Shown here piece after piece: positions 7,706-13,893 of a stretch of DNA of 16,960 nt. The position numbers were made by a program, and so were the translations under genes. Below the pieces are notes generated by a model. That model did no database searches and was not told the DNA's origin. It saw only the letters and a list, made by a program, of their open reading frames with translations. The DNA is from DSBG01 sp049975365 (lineage in GTDB: Bacteria; Desulfobacterota; Desulfomonilia; UBA1062): the NCBI GenBank assembly GCA_049975365.1, contig JBNGDS010000068.1, forward strand, positions 1 through 16,960, given 5' to 3'. Each line of letters starts with the position of its first letter. The first letter of the stretch is position 1.

Positions 7706-7802
7706 GGAAGCGGACGGGTCCTGGTGGGCCCCCCGGACTTCAAATCCGGTGAGGGGTGCGACGAGCGCCCTAGGCAGGTTCGATTCCTGTGCGCTTCCGC
7801 CA
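7706..7802 (+). tRNA. selC: tRNA-Sec (anticodon TCA)
   Basis: This 97-base tRNA inserts selenocysteine at UGA codons, with SelA, SelB and SelD. The acceptor strand GGAAGCG at 7706-7712 pairs with CGCTTCC before an encoded GCCA end (7799-7802). The anticodon stem CCGGA/TCCGG holds the loop CTTCAAA with anticodon TCA at 7740-7742. The long variable arm follows (GAGGGGTGCGACGAGCGCCCT), then the T arm with GGTTCGATTCC. The large size, the long extra arm and strong resemblance to the bacterial selC pattern (GGACTTCAAATCC) exclude an ordinary suppressor tRNA. selA, selB and selD are not in the window. The gene implies that UGA can be read as selenocysteine elsewhere in this genome. Confidence 0.97.
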
Positions 7803-7867
7803 GAAACTGCTCTTTGAGCTGCGTGAATGTTTTCTTTCTTGCTGATCACTGCTTCCGTGAGCGCTCG

Positions 7868-8410
7868 TTAGTCAACCAGCATGAGGCAGTACTCGTTCTG
7901 GGTGTCTGTGCGTTCCCTGAGGGGTTCGATGAAGAACCCGTTGTTGCGCGCCGTCTGATAGACGTCGATCCCACAGGCCTCCATGCAAGGCCTGGCGCGG
8001 GACAGAAAACGGCAGGGCTTGTCCTCCATCTTGGCACAGTGCTTACAGATCCGGCAGGGCCCGGCCAGAAAGACAAAGGCCTTGTAGTACCCGTCCTTGA
8101 ACAGTTCCCCCTCGAGATCCACAAGCATGTCAAAGAATGCTCGGTAGCGCTTTTCCCTGTCCGGCATATGTTCCACTTGAATATGGAACAGGATGGCCCG
8201 TGTGTAGCAATCCAGGACTGCGCGTGTCTGCTCTGGGGTCGGAGTGTATGGGGGACAACAGTATCCCTTGTCATACCCGGGACATCCGAACTGACATTTC
8301 AGCCTGACCCATGGAGCGGTTATCACGGAAGCAGGTGGTATTATTCTTGCTCCACTCGCCCCCTGTTGCATGGCCCGGTCGCAATACTTCTCGAGATCAC
8401 CTGGATGCAC
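7868..8410 (-). CDS. DUF2284 cysteine-rich, putative metal-binding protein
   Basis: A 180-residue soluble protein. The N-terminal part has C39, C43 and the pair C51/C52 in CPGYDKGYCCPP. The C-terminal part has a ferredoxin-like but irregular cysteine series: C119, C122, C125, C133, C142 and C146 (GPCRICKHCAKMEDKPC then RPCMEACG). These are the hallmarks of DUF2284, a family of predicted metal- or Fe-S-binding proteins common in anaerobes and methanogens whose function is not established. The start is the GTG at 8410, supported by GAGGAG 7 bases upstream on the minus strand; no ATG fits better. It is divergent from tetR and converges on selC. Whether the TetR repressor also controls it is open. 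The family call is fairly firm; the function is unknown. Confidence 0.82.
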   Translation of the reverse strand: MHPGDLEKYCDRAMQQGASGARIIPPASVITAPWVRLKCQFGCPGYDKGYCCPPYTPTPEQTRAVLDCYTRAILFHIQVEHMPDREKRYRAFFDMLVDLEGELFKDGYYKAFVFLAGPCRICKHCAKMEDKPCRFLSRARPCMEACGIDVYQTARNNGFFIEPLRERTDTQNEYCLMLVD

Positions 8411-8622
8411 AGCTCACTCCTCTTCTCTGTTGGTCGGCACATATCATCATTTCAAGCCGAACAGACTCTACACCACTGCCGTCAATGTTCGTCAATAGAA
8501 ATTCGACCAGCCATATCCCCAATCCCATCACGTACCGTTTCAACCATGCTCTGAAGAGATACGTCATACGTTGCACGATTGCTCATCCCAGGGGTACTTT
8601 GAGAAAAATATATCCCCTCCTC
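8411..8622. other. Intergenic stretch between DUF2284 and the tetR promoter
   Basis: No convincing gene is seen here on either strand. The long plus-strand reading frames that cross it are antisense to the DUF2284 gene or lack a ribosome site and protein-like composition. It presumably holds the DUF2284 promoter on the minus strand, but I could not pick a -35/-10 pair with confidence. Confidence 0.5.
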
Positions 8623-8650
8623 TTGACAATGATCTGTGCACAGTTATTTT
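8623..8650 (+). promoter_or_regulatory. Sigma70-type promoter of tetR
   Basis: A perfect -35 TTGACA (8623-8628) and a -10 TATTTT (8645-8650) are separated by 16 bases, placing transcription start near 8657 in an AT-rich stretch that stands out from its surroundings. The spacer contains a perfect 10-base palindrome, CTGTGCACAG (8634-8643). The predicted start lies inside the left arm of the inverted repeat at 8651-8695. Confidence 0.6.
8634..8643. repeat. Perfect palindrome in the tetR promoter spacer
   Basis: CTGTGCACAG is a self-complementary 10-mer lying between the -35 and -10 elements. It is unrelated in sequence to the larger operator downstream, so if bound it would be by a different protein, or by the same regulator at a second, weaker site. 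Confidence 0.3.
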
Positions 8651-8695
8651 AAATACAGTTTAGAAATTATGATTCGAAATTTTTAAGCTGTATTT
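8651..8695. promoter_or_regulatory. Probable TetR operator: 45-base inverted repeat
   Basis: The left arm AAATACAGTTTAGAAATT (8651-8668) matches the reverse complement of the right arm (8678-8695, AAATACAGCTTAAAAATT) at 16 of 18 positions, around a 9-base centre. The outer 8 bases, AAATACAG/CTGTATTT, match exactly. It abuts the -10 box and ends 27 bases before the tetR start codon, the usual place for an autorepressor site. A half-site-like CTGTAATTTTT occurs at about 9426-9436 just before the acyl-CoA dehydrogenase gene. This is an inference from symmetry and position. Confidence 0.6.
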
Positions 8696-8722
8696 TATAA
8701 ATGTATTCTTTCCAGGTGTCGC

Positions 8723-9403
8723 ATGAAGACAGCCTTTGACGAACGCAAAGCCGAAACCCGGGACATGATCATCAACGCTGCCCGGAAGGTATTCAGCGAG
8801 AAGGGGTACCACAAGGCTCAGATCGCAGATATCATCAAGGAAGCCGGGATTTCGACCGGGAGTGTGTATGCCCATTTCCATGACAAGAAAGACCTGTTCG
8901 AGCAGATCACCCTGGAAAATCTCGAGAGCCTGAGGATCAAGCTCAAAACCCTGCGGCAGACCGAACAGCCGGGAGACGCCATCGAGCGTATGAACAGGTG
9001 GAAGCTCACCTACGGGGCATTCTTCGACTATGTGGATGAACATCCTCAGCAGATCCTCATGATCTTGCGGGGTGGGTTCGGTGTGGATGAAGAGCACGAC
9101 GAGATGCTCTGGAGGTTTTTCAACTCTTTTGCCGAGGATATCGCGGATGATTTCCGGAAGTGGATCCATCTTGGCTTCCATGAGGGTCTGAACCCCACCC
9201 TGTTGGGACACATCATTGTGGGCATGACCCTGCACGTCGCACACAGCTACCTCGTGGATCGCCAGTTTTCGCGAACCGAGGCGATCAACAGTCTCATGGC
9301 ACTGAATTACGCCATGTTCTCCATCTATCTCACGGAAAAAGGCAGAGCGGTACTGGGAAATACATCCCCGCCTACGATCACGGAGGACAATGAAGTGGAA
9401 TGA
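8723..9403 (+). CDS. TetR-family transcriptional regulator
   Basis: A 226-residue regulator. The N-terminal helix-turn-helix is plain: DMIINAARKVFSEKGYHKAQIADIIKEAGISTGSVYAHFHDKKDLFEQI spans about 14-62, with the recognition helix at STGSVYAHF. The C-terminal half (about 65-215) is the helical ligand-binding and dimerisation region typical of TetR. Such regulators beside acyl-CoA catabolic genes often respond to acyl-CoA esters or free acids (FadR- and PsrA-like behaviour), but the ligand here is unknown. The ATG at 8723 follows CCAGGTGT, a modest ribosome site. It lies 98 bases before the first acyl-CoA dehydrogenase gene on the same strand and behind a strong promoter/operator. It probably represses itself and the downstream operon. 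Confidence 0.93.
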   Translation: MKTAFDERKAETRDMIINAARKVFSEKGYHKAQIADIIKEAGISTGSVYAHFHDKKDLFEQITLENLESLRIKLKTLRQTEQPGDAIERMNRWKLTYGAFFDYVDEHPQQILMILRGGFGVDEEHDEMLWRFFNSFAEDIADDFRKWIHLGFHEGLNPTLLGHIIVGMTLHVAHSYLVDRQFSRTEAINSLMALNYAMFSIYLTEKGRAVLGNTSPPTITEDNEVE

Positions 9404-9445
9404 CGTATTCAACCATACGTACCACCTGTAATTTTTGATGATCTT

Positions 9446-9458
9446 CCCACAGTGTGGG
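9446..9458. repeat. Short inverted repeat upstream of the first acyl-CoA dehydrogenase
   Basis: CCCACA and TGTGGG flank a single G in the 98-base gap between tetR and the dehydrogenase gene. No T run follows, so it is more likely a protein-binding site or a weak hairpin than a terminator. It does not resemble the large tetR operator. Confidence 0.3.
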
Positions 9459-9501
9459 AGGTGCATGTGAAGGATGAATCAACACCAGAAAGGAGGGTTC
9501 T

Positions 9502-11007
9502 ATGCTTACCCGAGGAGAAGTGTCGGCCCTGATCTCACGATTCCCAAAGGTAGAGGACACCCTGCTCAGTCTGCAGTATGCCCCGAAGATGCCGAAGGGA
9601 ATGGTGCAGGAAACCAAGGAAGTGATCGCGCTGGCCCGCAAGTTCAACAACGAGGTGACCCGTCCCCTTGCCCTTGAGCTCGACCGGAAAACCCACGAGG
9701 ATCCCGACTACCTGCCCTGGGAGCTCGTGGAAACGGCCAATACATGGGGGTTCTACACCAGGTGGATCCCGAGGATGCTGGGAGGATGGGGTATGAATAT
9801 GCCGTCCATGGCATATTTCACCGAGGAAGTCGGGTCGGTCTGTCTTGGTATCGCAAATGTCATCGGCGTCCACTACCTCGGGATCGCAGGCATTACTGCC
9901 TGCGGAAATCTCAGGGTGGCAAAGAGAATCCTCTCCGAGGTCGCTGAAGGGGAAAAGACAGGAAAACCCTGCATCGTCTCCCTGTCCATCACCGAACCCA
10001 CGGCTGGAACCGATGTCGAGGAGACAGAACTTATCGACAAGGGCAAGGTGACCTGTCTCGCCGAGCGGGTCAAGGGAGGGTATGTATTCAATGGGAGGAA
10101 GATCTTCATCTCCATGGGGCACGTCTCCACCTGGACGGTCCTGTACGGATACACCGACCTGAAGAACCCCTCAGAAACAGCGGTGGCTGCCGTCGTCAAG
10201 ACAGGCACGCCCGGGTTCTCCTTCGGTGCGCACGAGAACAAGATGGGCCAGCGTGTCTGCCCGGCAAGCGAGCTGATCTTTGAAGACTGTTTCGTGCCGG
10301 ATGACCTGGTCCTCATGGATGCGGAAAAGGCACGGAAGTACACCGGGAAGCCTATGAAGGAAGTCACCCAACGGTATACAGACTACGTGGTTTCCGCAAC
10401 CCGTTCCGGCGTTGGTGCCATGGGGGCTGGGGCTGCCCGCGGTGCCTTCGAGCACGCCCTGCAGTATGCGGCCGAAACGACCATCGGCGGAAAACCTCTT
10501 CTTCACTATGAGTGGGTCCAGTCCCTGCTTGCAGAGATGTACAAGAACGCCATGCTGGCACGGCTGACATACATCGAGGCAAACTACGCCAACAGTCTCC
10601 GCGGCATGTACAAGATGCTCCAGCTCAAGCCATTCTATTACTACTACAAGCACGTTCCCCAGTTCTACAACGACAAGGTGCTCTCCCCCACAACGGAAAA
10701 GGAGTGGATGAACTGGCTCATGATCAGAACCAACCTCGACTGGCAGCTCCAGCCCGATCAGAACTGCACATCGGGATGGGCCTCCATGGCGAAGTTCTCA
10801 GGAACCGATCTCGGGGTGAAAAACTGCCAGATGGCCATGGAACTCATGGGGCAGACAGGTCTCAGACAGGACCACTGGGTGGAGAAGATGCTTCGCGACA
10901 TCAAGCTCTGCCAGATCTACGAGGGGACCAACCAGCTGAACCGGATCAACCTGTTCAAATGCCTCATCGGACCTGCGAATCCCCAGGTTCCGGTCTTCGA
11001 GGAATAG
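9502..11007 (+). CDS. Acyl-CoA dehydrogenase, large form (catalytic subunit)
   Basis: A 501-residue FAD enzyme introducing a 2,3-double bond into an acyl-CoA. Key motifs are SITEPTAGTD (162-171), NGRKIFISMG (197-206), MGQRVCPASELIFEDCFVP, and the C-terminal QIYEGTNQLNRINL. The Glu of YEGT (about E474) sits where medium-chain dehydrogenases keep their catalytic base. It is longer than the usual 380-400 residues, with an extended N-terminus and an insertion rich in Tyr and Lys around 370-400 (KPFYYYYKHVPQFYNDK). GGAGGG precedes the ATG at good spacing. The next gene is a second dehydrogenase 17 bases downstream that lacks this Glu, so the two probably form a hetero-oligomer. Electrons should go to an electron-transfer flavoprotein, which is not encoded in the window. 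The substrate is unknown. The family call is firm. Confidence 0.93.
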   Translation: MLTRGEVSALISRFPKVEDTLLSLQYAPKMPKGMVQETKEVIALARKFNNEVTRPLALELDRKTHEDPDYLPWELVETANTWGFYTRWIPRMLGGWGMNMPSMAYFTEEVGSVCLGIANVIGVHYLGIAGITACGNLRVAKRILSEVAEGEKTGKPCIVSLSITEPTAGTDVEETELIDKGKVTCLAERVKGGYVFNGRKIFISMGHVSTWTVLYGYTDLKNPSETAVAAVVKTGTPGFSFGAHENKMGQRVCPASELIFEDCFVPDDLVLMDAEKARKYTGKPMKEVTQRYTDYVVSATRSGVGAMGAGAARGAFEHALQYAAETTIGGKPLLHYEWVQSLLAEMYKNAMLARLTYIEANYANSLRGMYKMLQLKPFYYYYKHVPQFYNDKVLSPTTEKEWMNWLMIRTNLDWQLQPDQNCTSGWASMAKFSGTDLGVKNCQMAMELMGQTGLRQDHWVEKMLRDIKLCQIYEGTNQLNRINLFKCLIGPANPQVPVFEE

Positions 11008-11024
11008 GTGGAAAGGAGGGTGCC

Positions 11025-12164
11025 ATGATCGGAAAAATGAATCCGGACCTGAAACCGTTCGAGGAGCTTGCCACATCCTTTGCAGAAAAGGAGCTCGCTA
11101 AAAAGACCGAGGAACATGATCAGTATCCCTTCGGGAAACTCTTTACCGATGTGATCGAAAAGGCTCACGAAGTCGGCCTCCTGGGTATAACCCTCCCGGA
11201 AGACATGGGAGGGATCGGCCAGGGAATCAGTGCGCTGTGCCTGATCCTCGATCGCATCAGCCAGGTCAACAGCTCGCTTTCAGGGATCATCTTCACGAAT
11301 ACCTTGTCCCAGGAGCTCATGATCGCTTCGCAGGCCCACGAATCCCTCAGAGAGATCGTCTCGAGTGCGAAAAGCGTTCACGATTTCCTGATCGCTTCCT
11401 GTTCATTCTCAAACCCTGTTGAGCTACAGAACTTGCCCATGGCACGGAAGAAAGGAGATGCGTATCACCTCAGCGGGGAACTCGACTACGTCGTCCTGGG
11501 CGGAATCGCTTCCCATGCGCTGGTCCCCGCATACCGTGCGGACAGGTCACGCTATTCGTTCTTCCTGGTGGACATCGACGCCACGGGGATCGAAAAAAGC
11601 GACGCGGTGTTCAGCATCGGACTCCATGCATGCCCGGCCGTGGACATGCGCTTCAACGAGACGAAGGCCCGCCTTGTCGGGGAAGAAGGCAAAGGGAGAA
11701 CCTATTTCCAGGATGTTTCGAAGAAGATGCACGTTGCAGCCGCTGCGATGTCCACGGGCATCATGAAGGGATCGTTCAAGGAGGCCCTCGCATACAGTAA
11801 GGAACGGTTCCAGGGCGGATGCGCGATCATCAACTGGTCTGAGGTGAGCATGATTCTGGCAAACATGGCCGTGAAGCTGAATGTGGGGGACCTGTGTGTT
11901 GCCCAGGCATGCCAGGCCCTCGAACAGAATTCACAGGACTGGCAGCACCACTGCATCTCAGCCGCTCTCCACGTTCACGAACTGACGTGCGATGCTGTCA
12001 CAGACGGGGTGCAGCTTCTCGGGGGGAATGGATACATGAAGGACTACGGCCAGGAGAAGCGGTACCGGGATGCACGGCAGGTTCATGCGCTCATGGGGAT
12101 AGCCCCTCTGAAGAAGATCTCGATGATCAGGGAGATCAGCGGGTTCGAAGAAATGTGCGGGTAG
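11025..12164 (+). CDS. Acyl-CoA dehydrogenase homologue lacking the catalytic Glu (probable partner subunit)
   Basis: A 379-residue protein from the ATG at 11025, chosen because AAAGGAGG lies 6 bases upstream. A longer open frame upstream overlaps the preceding gene in another frame and is not real. The fold is recognisable: LLGITLPEDMGGIGQG near residue 55, and QLLGGNGYMKDYGQEKRYRDARQVH near the end. At the position of the catalytic IYEGTNxL motif this protein reads ALMGIAPLKK, with Met357 replacing Glu. The usual TEPxAGSD segment is also degenerate (SCSFSNPVELQN). It is therefore unlikely to be active alone. Paired catalytic and degenerate dehydrogenase genes are established for steroid side-chain degradation in actinobacteria, where alpha2beta2 enzymes form. 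A similar arrangement is inferred here. It may serve FAD or substrate binding, or a different alpha/beta elimination. Confidence 0.88.
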   Translation: MIGKMNPDLKPFEELATSFAEKELAKKTEEHDQYPFGKLFTDVIEKAHEVGLLGITLPEDMGGIGQGISALCLILDRISQVNSSLSGIIFTNTLSQELMIASQAHESLREIVSSAKSVHDFLIASCSFSNPVELQNLPMARKKGDAYHLSGELDYVVLGGIASHALVPAYRADRSRYSFFLVDIDATGIEKSDAVFSIGLHACPAVDMRFNETKARLVGEEGKGRTYFQDVSKKMHVAAAAMSTGIMKGSFKEALAYSKERFQGGCAIINWSEVSMILANMAVKLNVGDLCVAQACQALEQNSQDWQHHCISAALHVHELTCDAVTDGVQLLGGNGYMKDYGQEKRYRDARQVHALMGIAPLKKISMIREISGFEEMCG

Positions 12165-12183
12165 AGCACAGAAGGAGTATTTT

Positions 12184-13026
12184 ATGAGCAGCACGATCCA
12201 TGCGGTGATTACCGGCGCAGCATCGGGTCTCGGGCGGGATCTGTCCATTGCGCTGGCGCGAAAGGGCTGGCGTATTCTCATCTCCGATGTCAACACTGAG
12301 GAGGCAGCCATTACCCTGAAAATGGTCCAGCAGGCAGGAGGAACAGGGGAGACATACCTGTGCGACGTGACCAGCTTTGAACAGGTACAAACAATGGCTG
12401 ACTACGTTTTCGGAGCCTGGGGTGGCGTTGACCTGCTCGTGAACAATGCCGGTGTGGCGGCGGCCGGTGCTGTTGGAGACATATCCATCGAGGACTGGCA
12501 CTGGCTTGTGAACATCAACATGTGGGGAATGATCTACGGGTGCCACGCCTTCATCCCGCACATGAAACAGGCGATGAACGGCCACATCATCAATATTGCA
12601 TCAGCCGCAGGGATCGTCAGCCTCCCGGAGATGCCCTGCTACAATGTGTCGAAGGCTGCCGTGATATCGCTGTCCGAAACGCTCAGGGGCGAGCTCGCAC
12701 CCTACAACATCGGGGTGAGCGTGGTCTGCCCGTCCTTCTTCAACACGAACCTGTTGATGGACTTCCGCTACTGTGATGAGTTTCAGTGCACCTTTGCCCA
12801 CACCACCCTCGAGAATGCTCGGATGACTTCCGAGGAGATTGCACGGAAAATCGTGAAGGCCTATGAAAAGAACAGGCTCTACGTGATCCCGCATGCATCC
12901 ATCAAGATGCAGTGGCTCCTCAAAAGGCTTTCTCCAGAGAGATATTATGCGAATATGGCAACATTCAACTCATCGACCATATTCCGTCCGATCCTCCTGG
13001 CCATCGCCCGGCTGGGGCTGACATGA
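12184..13026 (+). CDS. Short-chain dehydrogenase/reductase (classical SDR)
   Basis: A 280-residue NAD(P)-dependent oxidoreductase. The Rossmann motif TGAASGLG spans 10-17. D35 after the second strand (ISDVN) favours NAD(H). NNAG is at 87-90, the catalytic serine is S140 (IASAAG), and YNVSK supplies Y153 and K157. The C-terminal part (200-280) is longer than a minimal SDR and ends in a hydrophobic stretch (FRPILLAIARLGLT) that might touch the membrane. GAAGGAG lies before the ATG. It is in the operon 19 bases after the second dehydrogenase. In this context it would oxidise a 3-hydroxyacyl-CoA or other alcohol intermediate, taking the place of a standard 3-hydroxyacyl-CoA dehydrogenase. The SDR family is firm; the substrate is inferred. 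Confidence 0.92.
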   Translation: MSSTIHAVITGAASGLGRDLSIALARKGWRILISDVNTEEAAITLKMVQQAGGTGETYLCDVTSFEQVQTMADYVFGAWGGVDLLVNNAGVAAAGAVGDISIEDWHWLVNINMWGMIYGCHAFIPHMKQAMNGHIINIASAAGIVSLPEMPCYNVSKAAVISLSETLRGELAPYNIGVSVVCPSFFNTNLLMDFRYCDEFQCTFAHTTLENARMTSEEIARKIVKAYEKNRLYVIPHASIKMQWLLKRLSPERYYANMATFNSSTIFRPILLAIARLGLT

Positions 13027-13048
13027 CATATTTTCTAGGAGGACATCC

Positions 13049-13813
13049 ATGAATCGTACCAAGAGCCTAAAAAGCATTCTGAAAATCGCAGGAATCCTTA
13101 TGACCGCTCTCACGGGATTCGGCATCATCTCATTCCTGGTACGTCCCGGAACCAGTCCGTATATGGGACAGGCACTTCGAGCAATCATCCCGAAAAAGCG
13201 GGAGGACATCACCTTGGAGGATCTTCAGAAACTCAGCCGGGCACAGCTCATCGGGGTCTTCCACCAGCTCGTATCCCCAGAAATACACGAAATGAAGGGG
13301 GAATACCGGGCAGCACTCCTCAACAGCGGAAACGCCCTCAACACATACCTGAGCATGTTCAGCATGTACTTCGTCTGGGGGTTCTGGATGCACAAGGCAT
13401 TCGAGCCGATCTCAGAAATGCAGGGCTACGGCTACAACACCTTCCTCACATCCCTTGAGAAGGCGCATGACAATCTCTTTCCCTCACTGTGGGCACAGAT
13501 CACTCTCTGTGCGAAATCACGAAAAGGGGATGCCTCACCCCGGCATACTGCACGGATCATGAGAAACAGAACACACATCGGTCCTTCCATGTTCGACAAC
13601 CGCACATCGTTCCACCTCGTATATCACCCATACACTGCCTTCCCGGTCTCCACCATGCACGACGAGGTGCGAAAGATCAACGACGCGCTCTATCTGGGTC
13701 TTGGAACCCTGACCGTGACCGGGGGCAAATGGAATGTGTTTCCTTTCGTCCTCATGGGTCCGCCGGATCCCTGGGTCGGGCCTGATGCAGGGTATCCCGG
13801 AGAGGAGAGATGA
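13049..13813 (+). CDS. Unknown protein with an N-terminal membrane anchor
   Basis: I do not recognise this 254-residue protein. A hydrophobic helix at about 9-31 (ILKIAGILMTALTGFGIISFLV) suggests an inner-membrane anchor or an uncleaved signal. A second aromatic-rich hydrophobic stretch (YLSMFSMYFVWGFWMHKAFE) lies near 102-121. The second half has many His residues (ARIMRNRTHIG, SFHLVYHPYTAFPVSTMHD) and ends in a Gly/Pro-rich tail (MGPPDPWVGPDAGYPG). AGGAGG precedes the ATG, spacing to the SDR is 22 bases, and codon use matches its neighbours, so it is a real operon member. The location between the SDR and the thiolase suggests a role in substrate handling, membrane docking of the pathway or a missing enzymatic step, such as hydration. 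None of these is shown by the sequence. Confidence 0.85.
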   Translation: MNRTKSLKSILKIAGILMTALTGFGIISFLVRPGTSPYMGQALRAIIPKKREDITLEDLQKLSRAQLIGVFHQLVSPEIHEMKGEYRAALLNSGNALNTYLSMFSMYFVWGFWMHKAFEPISEMQGYGYNTFLTSLEKAHDNLFPSLWAQITLCAKSRKGDASPRHTARIMRNRTHIGPSMFDNRTSFHLVYHPYTAFPVSTMHDEVRKINDALYLGLGTLTVTGGKWNVFPFVLMGPPDPWVGPDAGYPGEER

Positions 13814-13893
13814 CCATGGGCTTTCACTCTCAGAAAACGTGCTTCATTTTTCAATCAAATACTGTGGATTATGCAGGGAGGTTCTATGGGTGA
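13810..13893 (+). CDS. Possible 27-residue bridging ORF before the thiolase
   Basis: An ATG at 13810 overlaps the stop of the preceding gene as ATGA, with GGAGAGGAG just upstream. The frame stays open for 27 codons (beginning MTMGFHSQKTCFIF) and stops at TGA 13891-13893, 6 bases after the thiolase start at 13886. It would carry terminating ribosomes across an otherwise untranslated 72-base gap. The peptide has no recognised motif. It may be a translational coupler or chance. Confidence 0.35.
   Translation: MTMGFHSQKTCFIFQSNTVDYAGRFYG
13875..13881 (+). promoter_or_regulatory. Ribosome binding site of the thiolase
   Basis: AGGGAGG lies 4 bases before the ATG at 13886 and after an upstream in-frame ATG at 13871. 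It therefore decides for the shorter product. Confidence 0.65.

Noticed and set aside
7803..7867. Terminator between selC and the DUF2284 gene
   Set aside because: Only a 4-base GCTC/GAGC stem and an interrupted T-rich stretch are present; too weak to call.
7724..8554. 276-codon plus-strand frame across selC and the DUF2284 gene
   Set aside because: It starts inside the tRNA and is antisense to a gene with a clear family signature; no ribosome site or domain.
8660..9466. 268-codon minus-strand frame opposite tetR
   Set aside because: It is the antisense shadow of the TetR gene and would place its end in the operator.
10512..11024. Long in-frame extension upstream of the second acyl-CoA dehydrogenase
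   Set aside because: It overlaps the first dehydrogenase in another frame, has shadow-like composition, and the ribosome site AAAGGAGG supports the ATG at 11025.
13811..13893. Possible selenocysteine read-through of the TGA ending the unknown protein
   Set aside because: The residues after the TGA show no family similarity, no obvious SECIS-like hairpin was seen, and the frame does not join the thiolase.
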